From contig JAHHIC010000040.1 of the NCBI GenBank assembly GCA_019359035.1, positions 62,001 through 126,000 on the forward strand: 64,000 nucleotides of DNA, read 5' to 3'. Positions 44,501 to 53,917 of the stretch are shown piece after piece (within the stretch, counting starts at the first letter, position 1; each line of letters starts with the position of its first letter). Below the pieces are notes generated by a model, which was given only the letters and a program-made list of their open reading frames with translations, ran no database searches and had not been told where the DNA came from. A program made the position numbers and the translations under genes. The DNA is from Scytonematopsis contorta HA4267-MV1 (GTDB taxonomy: Bacteria > Cyanobacteriota > Cyanobacteriia > Cyanobacteriales > Nostocaceae).

Positions 44501-44757
44501 ATAAATTAATACGTTTTCAGTTTTCTTTACAAGCTGAACGTTACAATCATATTTACACTGGACATCAACCTTGGATAAATACCATAAATTGTAATCATCA
44601 TGCTAAAAATGAACAACAAACTAAAGGAGGCTTACCAAATAGTGAGATTTTACCCAATAAGCATATATCGCTGTTAACTCAAGAGGTGTTTAGACATCTC
44701 AAAATTCAATTAGAGATTGCTATGGAACGACAAGGTGTAAACAGTAAATTTTATTGA
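41563..44757 (+). CDS. Very low-complexity eCIS protein with LxPLG motifs
   Basis: The 1064-residue protein is largely disordered and rich in Asn, Thr, Ser, Asp and Gln. It opens with MSLRPLGFHNYHTP, has a second LSLKPLGFSQPLG (about 187) and a third LQLKPLGIHK (about 730). Between these are runs of SQDNF, TTPNT, about twelve PDLQA-type repeats, NNTNI and SDYE. The C-terminal ~110 residues look ordered and helical (FEQLAQIVYKLIRFQFSLQAERY; EVFRHLKIQLEIAMERQG). The spacing and position behind a tube gene fit a tail accessory protein or ruler, but no known family is recognised. A ribosome-binding site (GAGG) precedes the ATG. Confidence 0.7.
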   Translation: MSLRPLGFHNYHTPRLSLVASGKFLQSRPLIQPLKAPSPLGHFPDSLETSSSRFFQEDWDFSWSHSQDNFSQDNFSQDNFSQDNSSQNNLSQDGFGENSLQMQLDTVPNITIPNTTNPNITVPNTTTPNTNTPNTTTPNTTTPNTTTPNTSTPNTINCETEEKVKEPYDEPLSEQENEPPQTPDGLLSLKPLGFSQPLGHNSKPLVPQFITNIANHYDEALSTYNDDGIGEESDDKFNSIPSNSDTNLTSDATSVNSTNQVIQPKLTPEAISTSQIPILHTTQPENLQSNNTFDDVQDDSNELNSGELLESNETTSQNVSNPQTVESNEDSQQVSLKSQPTTSTLNTDTDKNISTENIDTENINTVTSSIIQTDLLTPASDVDTNNVDTTNVEETTRQPNLQASLSNTESNADKNTTFSQPKSEAVVPDTDTTSTTQSSTFNTHIATNQADLQTPISNSTNISSTIQPDLQASASNTCIPLQQADLIVPVSSTDTSSTEISSTDMPSTTVNIAEHDLQAFAVETDINSTVQPDLQSSASDKYTNSQDTTSQDTSSQAPIFNTDINSTVQPHLQTFTQTFTPNTDTSTKATSNTASISNIDTISAEPDLQAYTFNTDVSSEVTTNVSSVFDTEAKNTTKPDLQAFASHTDVPVKQSNLIASPVDDINAKTIQPDLQASTSETDVSAEQIYSVMPVYDTDATTNIATKSHNLPASGLNVDTNNVEPNLQAFLLQLKPLGIHKSVALTSNFITPKLAESEDDEDDSADDNADDNFDNFSLTPDSISTDTDKPVLPSVLQAKQSTSTPDLWSDVSELLHNSSIDTSANNTNINNTNINNTNINNNTNNFSANDSTSENYYNIQPKSEPWKEQFDFESDYESDYESDFKSGFESNSQQPSIQAQDDVVSDKENDKYHDEELISPWTDTFVSKQYVEGINLSESSEISVSNPQNFNLETANLMPATGSSAKKIDEQQFEQLAQIVYKLIRFQFSLQAERYNHIYTGHQPWINTINCNHHAKNEQQTKGGLPNSEILPNKHISLLTQEVFRHLKIQLEIAMERQGVNSKFY
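41758..44220 (+). repeat. In-frame coding microsatellites
   Basis: Several tandem arrays with unit lengths divisible by three lie within the low-complexity gene: a 15-base unit encoding SQDNF at 41758-41832, a 15-base unit encoding TPNTT at about 41930-42027, an 18-base unit encoding NNTNIN at about 44030-44090, and a 15-base unit encoding ESDYE/F at about 44176-44217. Slippage would change length without breaking the frame. Confidence 0.85.
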
Positions 44758-44806
44758 TTGTGGATTAATTTTTTATTGATTTTTTATTGTTTTTTGTGCT
44801 AAATAT

Positions 44807-45337
44807 ATGCTAGAAAAAGCTACTCTCATTTGTATCGACGACAAATCTAAAAGTATCGATTTCATGTTCAATCCCAAAGAGCTTTCTTTTGAGGGAAATG
44901 TAGAAAGTAACGAAAACAAAGGTTCGCGTTCCGAAAAGTCTGGGAAACCTAAAGTTAGCTTTTCTAATATTAAAAGCTATGCCGTTAAAATTAATAATAT
45001 TTTGATTGATACTTATGAAACGGGAGAAAATGTTTTAAATTATATAAACTTTTTTAAAAATGCTGTGAAATTTGTGGATAATAAACAGCGCCCACCTATT
45101 TATAAGTTTTCTTGGGGAAAGCAAGTTTATTTGGAGTATTGTTTTGTTGAGAAGGTCAATTACAAGCTGACTATGTTTTTATCTGATGGTACGCCAGTAC
45201 GAGCGGTGATTGATAATTTATCACTTAAAGAAACTGATAGTTCTGTGATGGATGATTCTAAACCGCCAAAAACTGAACCTGACCGTAAAAAGGACTCACA
45301 AAATTCTCGTTTGGGCAAGAAACAACGTCGTCAATAA
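44807..45337 (+). CDS. eCIS tube/LysM-type adaptor (Afp7/Pvc7-like)
   Basis: The 176-residue protein matches the CIS tube-protein family that sits between tube and spike: MLEKATLICIDDKSKSIDF, then FNPKELSFEGNV, a segment around VNYKLTMFLSDGTPVRAVI, and a conserved end LSLKETD before a basic disordered tail. In Afp and PVC the homologue binds the spike hub and the tube. The tail (KKDSQNSRLGKKQRRQ) is unusually basic. It is followed by a copy of the 34-base hairpin element and then the spike gene. Confidence 0.85.
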   Translation: MLEKATLICIDDKSKSIDFMFNPKELSFEGNVESNENKGSRSEKSGKPKVSFSNIKSYAVKINNILIDTYETGENVLNYINFFKNAVKFVDNKQRPPIYKFSWGKQVYLEYCFVEKVNYKLTMFLSDGTPVRAVIDNLSLKETDSSVMDDSKPPKTEPDRKKDSQNSRLGKKQRRQ

Positions 45338-45384
45338 TTAGAGAAACTATATACAGCAAATTTCTAGCTTAGTGAAATACAACC

Positions 45385-45418
45385 GGGCGGGCAAGGATGC
45401 CCACCCCACAAGAGTTTG
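45385..45418. repeat. 34-base hairpin element, copy 2
   Basis: The 34 bases are identical to copy 1 at 36644-36677 (stem GGGCGGGCA/TGCCCACCC). The next ~30 bases are also similar (GTACYTCATTTAMCTG). It lies between the adaptor and spike genes. Confidence 0.85.
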
Positions 45419-45498
45419 ATATTAAACCTATGTACCTCATTTACCTGCAAACTGCCGTAAAACTATAAAGCTATTAATTACTTAATATAATTTAACTT

Positions 45499-47427
45499 AT
45501 GACTAATTATCGGGCATTGCCTACTATCAAAATTGATGGGAAAGAAGTCCCTCAAGCTTTTAGAGAAGATATATTACAAATATTTGTCGAAGAAAGCCTG
45601 CATCAACCAGGTATGTTTACTTTAGTGCTACGTAACGACTACCAGGTTGGTTCACAAAATGATAAACCCTGGAAGTATCAAGATTTATTACAAATTGGTA
45701 AGCCTATTACAATCGGTTTTAGTTCGAGTACTTCCAAAGACAGTACTTTTGATAAAGAGAAACAAGGTGAAGTATTACAAGGTGAAATTACTGCTATTGA
45801 TATTCACTTTACAGAAAAAACTCAGGCGCCAATTATAGTTAGAGGATACGACACCTCGCATCGATTGCATCGCGGTCGCTATAATCGGTCGTTTCAAAAT
45901 ATGACTGATGGCGATATTGTGGATAAAATTGCTAAAGAAGTCGGTATTGAAATCGAAGAAATTGATAAAAACGGCGTTCCTCATGATTATGTGTTCCAGG
46001 AAAATCAGACAAACATGGAGTTTTTACGGGAGCGTGCTAAACGTAACGGATTTGAATTGTTTGTACAGGACGGTAAATTAAATTTTCGCAAACCCAAAGC
46101 TGATGGTAAAGATAAAGAGTTAACTCTTAAATGGTTGGCTGATATTCGCAGTTTTCATGTAAGAATGACGAGTGCTGAACAAGTTAAAGAAGTTGAAGTG
46201 AGAGGTTGGGACTACAGCCAAAAACGCACGATGATATCCACCGCAAAAACTGAACAAGTTCTCACCCAAACTCAAAACGGTAAAGGTAGCGCTCGTAGTA
46301 CAGCATTTAACGGCAAGGGTGGTGCAAACGTACCCCCTAAGATGATTGTTGTTGACCAACCTTTCTTTAATCCCAAAGAAGGCGATCGCATTGCTCAAGC
46401 AGTGTGCGATGAGATAGGAGGACAATTTATTTCTGCGGACGCAAAAGCGGAGGGTAACCCCAAAATTCGTCCGGGTAAAGTTGTCAAACTAGAAGGTATG
46501 GGCGCTTATAGTGGTAAGTATTACATTACTGAAACTCGCCATGCTTATCAAGAGCGAGTTTACACTACAGAATTTTGTATACGTGGTTTACGCGGTGCCG
46601 ATATTCTGACCACTATGGCGCCTCAATCCCATCTCCAACCAGGACAGACTTTTCTTGTGGGCATTGTCACAGATAATCAAGACCCAAAAGGATGGGGTAG
46701 AGTTAAGGTAAAATTTCCCACATTAAGCGAAGAACACTCCAGTAATTGGGCAAGAGTAGTTAGTATTGGTGCTGCTAAAGGACGAGGTTTTGATTGTTTG
46801 CCGGAAATTGACGACGAAGTATTAGTAGCATTTGAACATGGTGATATTCACCGTCCTTACATAATTGGTGGTGTATGGAACGGAAAAGATACACCTCCCA
46901 CTCCCGTAGAAGATAGTGTAGCCAATAGTAAAGTGCGCTTGCGTACCTTTAAAACCCGTACAGGTAGCAAACTACAGTTTGTCGAAGAGGCCAAAGGTAC
47001 AAGCACCGCTGGAATTTATATAGAAACCGCAGGTGGGCATAAATTACACATAAATGATAGTAATAATACTATAGAGATAAAAACCAAAGGAGGGCAACAG
47101 ATAGTTTTAGGTGATACAACAGGAAGTGTAGGTGTGGCAGCCAATATGCAAATCGAACACAAAGCACCAAAAATCGACCAAACCGCTGCTGCTACGTTTA
47201 CGGCACAAGCGGGTGCTGCTGCGAATGTTAATGCGCCAGCAATAAGTTTGACAGGCGCTGCTACCGTAGGCATTACCTCACCGGCAATAGCTTTGACAGG
47301 TGCTGCGACCACAGCGATTACCTCACCGGCAATAACTTTGACAGGAGCCGCTACCGTAGCCATTAGCGCACCGACAATTGCATTAACTGGTGTGCTTCTA
47401 ATTAACGGTAAACCACTACCTTTTTAA
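45499..47427 (+). CDS. eCIS VgrG-like hub and spike (Afp8/Pvc8-like)
   Basis: The 642-residue protein has a gp27-like hub (about 1-365), a gp5-type OB-fold (about 385-465, DNQDPKGWGRVKVKFP and FEHGDIHRPYIIGGVWNGKD), and a C-terminal beta-helix. The helix has a 15-residue repeat (ITSPAIALTGAATTA) at least three times, encoded by 45-base repeats. It ends in LLINGKPLPF. No PAAR or extension domain is fused, and none lies nearby, so a separate tip protein would be needed. The cargo gene starts 18 bases after its stop, which suggests cargo and spike are made together. Confidence 0.92.
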   Translation: MTNYRALPTIKIDGKEVPQAFREDILQIFVEESLHQPGMFTLVLRNDYQVGSQNDKPWKYQDLLQIGKPITIGFSSSTSKDSTFDKEKQGEVLQGEITAIDIHFTEKTQAPIIVRGYDTSHRLHRGRYNRSFQNMTDGDIVDKIAKEVGIEIEEIDKNGVPHDYVFQENQTNMEFLRERAKRNGFELFVQDGKLNFRKPKADGKDKELTLKWLADIRSFHVRMTSAEQVKEVEVRGWDYSQKRTMISTAKTEQVLTQTQNGKGSARSTAFNGKGGANVPPKMIVVDQPFFNPKEGDRIAQAVCDEIGGQFISADAKAEGNPKIRPGKVVKLEGMGAYSGKYYITETRHAYQERVYTTEFCIRGLRGADILTTMAPQSHLQPGQTFLVGIVTDNQDPKGWGRVKVKFPTLSEEHSSNWARVVSIGAAKGRGFDCLPEIDDEVLVAFEHGDIHRPYIIGGVWNGKDTPPTPVEDSVANSKVRLRTFKTRTGSKLQFVEEAKGTSTAGIYIETAGGHKLHINDSNNTIEIKTKGGQQIVLGDTTGSVGVAANMQIEHKAPKIDQTAAATFTAQAGAAANVNAPAISLTGAATVGITSPAIALTGAATTAITSPAITLTGAATVAISAPTIALTGVLLINGKPLPF

Positions 47428-47445
47428 AGGGAAAAGGGGATAATT

Positions 47446-50400
47446 ATGAGCGAGAGTATGTTTTCCAAGAAAAAACCAGCGTTTTCTGCTCTACCCGTGC
47501 AAAGAAGCACGTTTCAACCGCGTGGGTGGAGTAAACCTGATACTGGAGAACACTCTGAGCAGCAATTACCTGACTTGCAAACTATCCGCGATAATTACGC
47601 CAAACGACCCAGTTTTATTAACAATATTTCCGTAAGCTCTCCTCAGCAAGTATCGTTATCCCAAGAAGAGGAAGTTCAACCCGAAGAAGCAAACCAAGAA
47701 GAAGAAAATTTACAAGCGAAGTCTTTGGGACAAGTTCAACTTGAAGAGGCTGAGGAGGAGAACCCCGAAGAACTGCAAGCTAAACCTTTAACAAATATCC
47801 AACGTCAGGAAGAAGCAAACCAAGAAGAAGAAAATTTACAAGCGAAGTCTTTGGGACAAGTGCAACTTGAAGAGGCTGAGGATGAAAATCCTGAAGGACT
47901 GCAAGCCAAACCTTTAACAAATATCCAGCGTCAAGAAGAAGCAAACCAAGAAGACGAACATTTACAACCGAAGTTTTTGGGACAAGTCCAACTTCAAGAG
48001 GCTGAGGAGGAGAACCCCGAAGAACTGCAAGCTAAACCTTTAACAAATATCCAGCGTCAAGAAGAAGCAAACCAAGAAGAAGAAAATTTACAAGCGAAGT
48101 CTTTGGGACAAGTTCAACTTCAAGAGGCTGAAGAGGAAAATCCCGAAGGACTGCAAGCTAAACCTTTAACAAATATCCAGCGTCAAGAAGAAGTTCCCCA
48201 AGAAGAAGAAAATTTACAAGCGAAGTCTTTGGGACAAGTTCAACTTGAAGAGGCTGAGGAGGAAAATCCCGAAGGACTGCAAGCTAAACCTTTAACAAAT
48301 ATTCAGCGTCAAGAAGAAGCAAACCAAGAAGAAGAAAATTTACAAGCGAAGTCTTTGGGACAAGTTCAACTTGAAGAGGCTGAGGAGGAAAATCCCGAAG
48401 GACTGCAAGCTAAACCTTTAACAAATATTCAGCGTCAAGAAGAAGCAAACCAAGAAGAAGAAAATTTACAAGCGAAGTCTTTGGGACAAGTTCAACTTGA
48501 AGAGGCTGAGGAGGAAAATCCCGAAGACTTGCAAACAAAACTTACAGTCGGTGCCCCAGGTGATAAATACGAACAAGAAGCCGACCACATGGCAGCCAAA
48601 GTTATGGCAATGCCGGAACCTGAAACTCCCCAGCTAATACAGCGAGAAATGGGGGAAGAGGAAGAAGTCCAAATGAAACCCCTGGCTAAAAGTATCACCC
48701 CCTTGATACAACGCAAGAGTAATAAAGGTTTCTCGGCAAGTCCTAATGTGGAGAGTAATTTATATGCTTCTAAGGGTAGTGGTAGCCCTTTAGGTGATAA
48801 TGTGCGTGACTTTATGGAGTCGCGCTTTGGTGCAGATTTTGGCTCCGTGCGGGTGCATACTGGTTCGACTGCGGTACAGATGAATAAGGAGTTGGGAGCG
48901 CAGGCATTTACGCATGGTAATGATATCTACTATGGTGCAGGGAAGTCGCCAGGTAATAACGAGTTAACAGCGCATGAACTGACACATACGATACAGCAAA
49001 CGGGAGCAAGGAAATTAAATAACAAGGCAATCAATCTGCAACTTAAGAATAGACAAAAAGAAAATAATAAATCTGAACATAAAAAACAAGCTAATCGCTT
49101 CAATTATTCAAGTTTAAACAAAGAAGTTTTAAATAAAAATATTTCTAGTTTCGAGTCGGAAAATAATACTAAATTCACAGAAGAATCATTCCCAACAATT
49201 ACCAAATTAGCCTCGGAGAAAGGTAGGAAATCACATACAAATTTTCATCCACCTCAACTTAACAAAGAAACTCTTTTAAAGAATAAGCCTGTTGTTACTG
49301 TTAATACGCCAAAATTAAAAATTCCCGAAATTGGGAGTAAAGAAACAGCATCATTTGAGACAACACCTGGAAAAAATCAGCCTCAAACTGACATTACTAA
49401 AACACCTAAAAATCTGTCTGCAACCCAAGTTACACCAACAAATACAACCACAACGGGTAAACAGGAAAACTCCCCACCAACAGCAGAAGTTTTACCCACT
49501 CCAGCACCTCTGGCTGATACAACCTCAGCACCAGAGTCAATAGGTGATACGGCAGAAAGCGCTGCTGAGGGTGACTCTCCACAAGTAGGGGATGATAAAG
49601 AACTGGAATCCATTGCTACGACTACAGAAGGAGTGGAATTAGAGGCAGATGACCGCGCAAATGCTATGACTTCTTTGGCTGAAGTCTCTGATAGTGGTGG
49701 TTCTGCTGCTGGGGGTGGTGGTGGTGGGGGTGGTGCTGCAATCGCGGATAAGCCAGTTCCAACTGTACCCGATGTTTCACAAGCAGAACCTTCTCAAGCA
49801 TTAGCCGCAATTAGCCAATTACCGCCAGCCCAACTACAAGCAGGATTAAGTAGTGTTACTACTGCGGTTGGTAATACGGTTAGCAAGGAAAAGGCTGAAC
49901 TGGCAGCAAATGTGCCGCAAATGGAATGCCCATCTGGTTCGCCAATTACAAAGGAAGGCTCTACGGGCAACCCTGACCCTGCGGCTAAAACTCCCAAGCC
50001 GATGGAGAAAGCTCCCCAAGGACCAGCCCATCCTGTACCTCAACCCCAACCTTTGCCACCGTTGCCGCCACCTCCCGTACAGTCAGTTCCCCAACCACAA
50101 AAAGACCCGCAATCCATCAAGGCATCCCTAGATAATCTTCCAACTCGCGATCCAGGTTTAAACGTGACGGCAGGCTCGCCACCTCCTTTGGAACTAAAAG
50201 GCGATGCTGACCCACAGCAAACTCAAGAACAAAAGGCAAAGCTGGAGAAAAGTGTTGCTGATAGCCATGCCCAAGGACAGCAAGAATTAGCACAACCGAT
50301 GGGCGAGGATGAAATTTATCCTAATGTGCCTAAAGAAACCTTAAAAGCAGAGCCTATAGGTGGTGGTGCAGTTGGTGGTGCTGCTGTAGGCGATGCCAAA

Positions 50401-53208
50401 GGGGCTGAGTGTGAGGAAGGGGTATCAATAATTGCCCAGCAAGAACACGGTCAAGAAATCCAATCAGCTGTAGCTCAAGCCCAGGGTCAGATAGCATCTC
50501 AACGTCAGGAACATACTAACCAAGTTGCCCAAGAAAAGGAAAAGTCTAATAAGGAAATAACAAAACTCCAATCAGAAAGCGAGACACAACAAACCCAAGA
50601 ACGTGCTAAGGCTCACACAGAGGTTAGCCAACAGCGAGAAGCCTGGAATAAAGAGCAAACCACCTTGGTAGAAAAATCCCGCAAAGATGGAGATGCTGCT
50701 GTTGCCAAAGGTATTAAAGATGTGCAACAGGAGCAAACCCAAGCAGAAACCAAGGCAAATCAGTGTATCGAACAGGGTAACCAAGAGGCAGAAACAGCTC
50801 GTAAAGAAGGTGAGCAACAGGCAGCCGCAGAGAAAAGTAAAGGTGAAAAAGAATCTGGCGGAATTTTTGGCTGGCTTGCAGATAAAGCACAAGCATTTTT
50901 TGATGGTATCAAACAGGCGATTCAAAAAGCCTTTGAGATTGCCCGTGCTGCGGTAAAAGCGGCTATTGACACTGCGAAGAAATTGGCAACTGCTGTGATT
51001 GAAGCCGCACGAAACGCGATTGTTTCCGTTATCAAGGCTGTGGGAGAGGCACTAATTGCCATTGGAGATGTCTTGTTGGCTGCGTTCCCTGGACTGCGCG
51101 ATCGCTTCCGCAATGCCATTAAATCAGTAGTGCAAAAAGCCGAAGCTGCCGTTAATTTTCTTGCTAATAAGCTCAAACAAGGAGTACAAGCAGCACTAAA
51201 CTTGCTAGGTAAAGGGTTAAACGCAGCCTTGGGACTGATGGAAAAAGGTATGTTGTTGGCGGTTGATGCTGCCAATGCGGCGACAAAAAATGCCATTTCC
51301 GCAGCTAAGGCAGCAGTGGAAACACTGGGAACCTTTGCAGTCCTTGCCAAAGATATCGCCACGAACCCCGGACAGTGGTTGAGTAACTTGGGTGCTGGGG
51401 CAATGGATGGTATAAAAAATCATCTCTGGACAGCTTTCCAGGCTGCGATTAAAGAATGGTTTAATCAGAAGGTGGAACAAGTCTTGGGCTTAGGATTGAC
51501 AATTTGGAAGGTCTTAAGCCAAGGCGGAATTAATTTAGCCGAAGTTGGCAAGATGGCTTGGGAGGGTATAAAAGCAGCTATTCCTCCTGCGCTGATTCAG
51601 ATTTTGATTGAGAAATTGGTGGCGATGATTGTGCCTGCGGCTGGTGCTGTGCTGGCAATTATCGAAGGGTTACAAGCTGCTTGGGGTACTGCTAGCCGCA
51701 TACTTCAGGCGATGGAGCGGTTTATGACGTTCCTGAAGGCGGTTAAGTCAGGACAGTCGGGCCCGCAGTTTGGCGCTTTGCTTGCTGCTGCTGGGGTCGT
51801 TTTGGTTGATTTTGTTTCTAATTGGTTGTTGAAGCGTGTGGCGGGTGCGGCGAGTAAGGTTGGTAACAAGATTCGGGAGATTGCGAAGAGGATTGGGAAG
51901 AGACTGAAGAGAACTTTTGTAAAGTTGAAGAAGCGAGTGGGCAACCTGAAAGACAAGTTCTTAGGGAAAAATAAGATAAATAAGGGCAAAAAGCAAAAGG
52001 CTAGCAAAGAAAAGGAAAAACAGCAACAAATTCAGGAGCGTATCGAAAAAGTTAAGCATGAATTACCCCCAAAAATTCATAATCTTTTGGCTAAAAAACC
52101 ATCTAAACTTAGAGTTTTGGGTCAGTTTGCAATCTGGCGTATAGCTTATAAGTTACGTCGCCTTCAATTAGAAGGAACAAAAGGTAAATTCAAAATTATT
52201 GCCCAAGTTAATCCAACAATTGATTTAGCAGACGGTTGGACGTTTGATGCTTACCAAATCTTCTCTGTTGTAGACAAAATTGCTTCGGAATACATTGCTG
52301 CTGCAGAAGTATCTAAAGAAAATACTTCAATTACACTAGAGGAACCTGCTGAACCAATTTCCCTAGAATCAAGAGAATCAGGTATTCCATCTGTCGCTTT
52401 GCGTGACCGCCAAGCATATCGAGACAGGGCAAAAAAGACTGAAGAATCTTCTCCAGTAATATCTCAAAGAGGAACTTCAACAACACACAATGAATCAACA
52501 AATCCAAATTTCCTAGATTTAAGAGAGCCAGGAAATGCACTGACCAATTTACGTCATCGCCAAGCATATCTAATTGGAACAACACACAGTGGGACACCAC
52601 TAGGATACAAGCATCAACCCGCACCTATTAATAAAACATGGGGAGAAATAGCAGGTTTAGAGTCTTCTAACGGACACTATTACCCTACACTCAAAAAAAA
52701 GCTTGCTGGTGTAGAAGTGGGTGAAATGTTTACTAAAATCCTGCACGGAAAACCATTACCTGATGATCTCCCACAGGAACAGAAAGAAGCGATTGGTGAA
52801 CTATTTGGTTTATGGTATGCCAAAGAACCAAGCCATCCTCGAGGTACACAAGGACACCGTCGTGATTTAGTATACTCATTGATGATTACCCAGCTTATGA
52901 CACCAGAGGAAGGAAAACAACATCTTAATATAAAGCAAGGTATTGATTTGCATCCAGCATCTTTTGGAAAAGTGCAGGGCGCAGCCAAACGAGTAACCAG
53001 TGAAATGGTGGAAGGTAAAGCTCCACCTCGTGAAGGGACAAAGATTCGTGAAAAACGGGACGAACGATATAGACGAGAAAAAGATACAATTAAGGCTTGG
53101 TTTAAAAGCAATGTCAAAGATTTACCTGTTCTAGAAAAGGAACCCACTATTGCTGATGTAGAAACCTTTGTGCGTCAACAATTACAAAAATATCTTAAGA
53201 GACAGTAG
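47446..53208 (+). CDS. eCIS cargo 1: DUF4157 protein with unknown C-terminal domain
   Basis: The 1920-residue protein starts with the leader [17 protein letters not shown] then [15 protein letters not shown] and [10 protein letters not shown]. Six full 42-residue repeats (about 88-339) and a partial seventh follow. The DUF4157 domain (about 366-530) carries the HELTH motif at 510-514, a possible zinc site. Next come a Pro/Gly/Ala linker (about 670-900), a Gln/Glu/Lys coiled coil (about 990-1135) and a long hydrophobic helical block (about 1138-1518) that could cross or open a membrane. The last ~290 residues (after 1630) are an unrecognised domain with two [16 protein letters not shown]-like copies. 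DUF4157 proteins are common eCIS cargo. The C-terminus is the likely toxic part. Confidence 0.8.
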   Translation: MSESMFSKKKPAFSALPVQRSTFQPRGWSKPDTGEHSEQQLPDLQTIRDNYAKRPSFINNISVSSPQQVSLSQEEEVQPEEANQEEENLQAKSLGQVQLEEAEEENPEELQAKPLTNIQRQEEANQEEENLQAKSLGQVQLEEAEDENPEGLQAKPLTNIQRQEEANQEDEHLQPKFLGQVQLQEAEEENPEELQAKPLTNIQRQEEANQEEENLQAKSLGQVQLQEAEEENPEGLQAKPLTNIQRQEEVPQEEENLQAKSLGQVQLEEAEEENPEGLQAKPLTNIQRQEEANQEEENLQAKSLGQVQLEEAEEENPEGLQAKPLTNIQRQEEANQEEENLQAKSLGQVQLEEAEEENPEDLQTKLTVGAPGDKYEQEADHMAAKVMAMPEPETPQLIQREMGEEEEVQMKPLAKSITPLIQRKSNKGFSASPNVESNLYASKGSGSPLGDNVRDFMESRFGADFGSVRVHTGSTAVQMNKELGAQAFTHGNDIYYGAGKSPGNNELTAHELTHTIQQTGARKLNNKAINLQLKNRQKENNKSEHKKQANRFNYSSLNKEVLNKNISSFESENNTKFTEESFPTITKLASEKGRKSHTNFHPPQLNKETLLKNKPVVTVNTPKLKIPEIGSKETASFETTPGKNQPQTDITKTPKNLSATQVTPTNTTTTGKQENSPPTAEVLPTPAPLADTTSAPESIGDTAESAAEGDSPQVGDDKELESIATTTEGVELEADDRANAMTSLAEVSDSGGSAAGGGGGGGGAAIADKPVPTVPDVSQAEPSQALAAISQLPPAQLQAGLSSVTTAVGNTVSKEKAELAANVPQMECPSGSPITKEGSTGNPDPAAKTPKPMEKAPQGPAHPVPQPQPLPPLPPPPVQSVPQPQKDPQSIKASLDNLPTRDPGLNVTAGSPPPLELKGDADPQQTQEQKAKLEKSVADSHAQGQQELAQPMGEDEIYPNVPKETLKAEPIGGGAVGGAAVGDAKGAECEEGVSIIAQQEHGQEIQSAVAQAQGQIASQRQEHTNQVAQEKEKSNKEITKLQSESETQQTQERAKAHTEVSQQREAWNKEQTTLVEKSRKDGDAAVAKGIKDVQQEQTQAETKANQCIEQGNQEAETARKEGEQQAAAEKSKGEKESGGIFGWLADKAQAFFDGIKQAIQKAFEIARAAVKAAIDTAKKLATAVIEAARNAIVSVIKAVGEALIAIGDVLLAAFPGLRDRFRNAIKSVVQKAEAAVNFLANKLKQGVQAALNLLGKGLNAALGLMEKGMLLAVDAANAATKNAISAAKAAVETLGTFAVLAKDIATNPGQWLSNLGAGAMDGIKNHLWTAFQAAIKEWFNQKVEQVLGLGLTIWKVLSQGGINLAEVGKMAWEGIKAAIPPALIQILIEKLVAMIVPAAGAVLAIIEGLQAAWGTASRILQAMERFMTFLKAVKSGQSGPQFGALLAAAGVVLVDFVSNWLLKRVAGAASKVGNKIREIAKRIGKRLKRTFVKLKKRVGNLKDKFLGKNKINKGKKQKASKEKEKQQQIQERIEKVKHELPPKIHNLLAKKPSKLRVLGQFAIWRIAYKLRRLQLEGTKGKFKIIAQVNPTIDLADGWTFDAYQIFSVVDKIASEYIAAAEVSKENTSITLEEPAEPISLESRESGIPSVALRDRQAYRDRAKKTEESSPVISQRGTSTTHNESTNPNFLDLREPGNALTNLRHRQAYLIGTTHSGTPLGYKHQPAPINKTWGEIAGLESSNGHYYPTLKKKLAGVEVGEMFTKILHGKPLPDDLPQEQKEAIGELFGLWYAKEPSHPRGTQGHRRDLVYSLMITQLMTPEEGKQHLNIKQGIDLHPASFGKVQGAAKRVTSEMVEGKAPPREGTKIREKRDERYRREKDTIKAWFKSNVKDLPVLEKEPTIADVETFVRQQLQKYLKRQ
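47707..48537 (+). repeat. 126-base tandem repeats in cargo 1
   Basis: Six full copies of a 126-base unit (starts 47707, 47833, 47959, 48085, 48211, 48337) and a partial seventh encode a 42-residue repeat made of two halves ([12 protein letters not shown] and [14 protein letters not shown]). Copies five and six are identical or nearly so, which points to recent expansion. Confidence 0.92.
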
Positions 53209-53230
53209 GTAGCACTTAAAAGGAGATTGT

Positions 53231-53803
53231 ATGAGTCAAGTGAACGGAGAAATACTTGTCTTAGAGGAAGATATTAGCTACGATGACTTTACGACTTTAG
53301 CACAGGGACAAGGTTGGATCAAATACAAGTCATATTTTCCAGATGAAAATAATAAACGCTTTGAGGAAGTATGGACGACGCAAGACAAAGCGAATGCTAT
53401 TCACTATATAGACGATCCGATAAGTGGGACTTGTTTTTTGTGGGTACGTGGGTCAAAAATAAGTGAGCTTTTGTTTGAGATTGTTAGGCGGCTTCCAGTG
53501 TATGAACCTGAAGAACTAATTGAGATGGCGAGTGAAGCAAATGAACACGACGAAGTAGTTGATGCACTGTTTCGCATTGCTGTGGGTTTTCCTAACTTCG
53601 ATCTGAAAGCATTTCACGTGTTTGAAACCTATTTAAGACATCCAAGCCCACTCTTGCGCGAAGCAACAGTTCAGGCAATAGCTTATCGATTATGGCCCGA
53701 AGGCATCAAACTGCTAGAAAAAGTGGCTCAGGAAGATTTGGATAAAAGCGTGCAGCAATTTGCCCAAAGCATTCTCAATGATACCCAGCAAAGAAAAGTT
53801 TAA
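53231..53803 (+). CDS. HEAT-like protein, candidate immunity for cargo 1
   Basis: The 190-residue protein starts 22 bases after the cargo 1 stop. It has no signal or membrane helix. The C-terminal half is helical with a HEAT/ARM look (FETYLRHPSPLLREATVQAI, AYRLWPEGIKLLEKVAQED). The N-terminal half is mixed alpha/beta. HEAT-like proteins are a recognised class among polymorphic toxin immunity genes. The position and small size fit an immunity partner of cargo 1. Binding cannot be shown from sequence. Confidence 0.6.
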   Translation: MSQVNGEILVLEEDISYDDFTTLAQGQGWIKYKSYFPDENNKRFEEVWTTQDKANAIHYIDDPISGTCFLWVRGSKISELLFEIVRRLPVYEPEELIEMASEANEHDEVVDALFRIAVGFPNFDLKAFHVFETYLRHPSPLLREATVQAIAYRLWPEGIKLLEKVAQEDLDKSVQQFAQSILNDTQQRKV

Positions 53804-53917
53804 TGTAACAACTTTTTAAAGTGCGTAATTCAGCTAGTAATATTTTTGTTTTTTAATTCCGTAAATGCATAAATTAAGACCAAATTATAAGTATTAAATA
53901 TATCTAAGGAAAAAGTC

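Noticed and set aside
47016-47363. Antisense frame over the spike beta-helix repeats
   Set aside because: The alanine/valine-rich product is the mirror of the 45-base repeats in the spike gene; no start signal is seen.
47707-48537. Possible CRISPR or recombination hot spot
   Set aside because: The 126-base units have no spacers and are read in frame as a protein repeat.
48961-49010. Active zinc protease in cargo 1 (HELTH)
   Set aside because: HELTH fits a zinc-binding HExxH, but DUF4157 is poorly characterised, so I note the motif without claiming peptidase activity.
50922-51362. Antisense frame over the helical part of cargo 1
   Set aside because: Alanine-rich shadow of a helical coding region; it lies fully inside the real gene.
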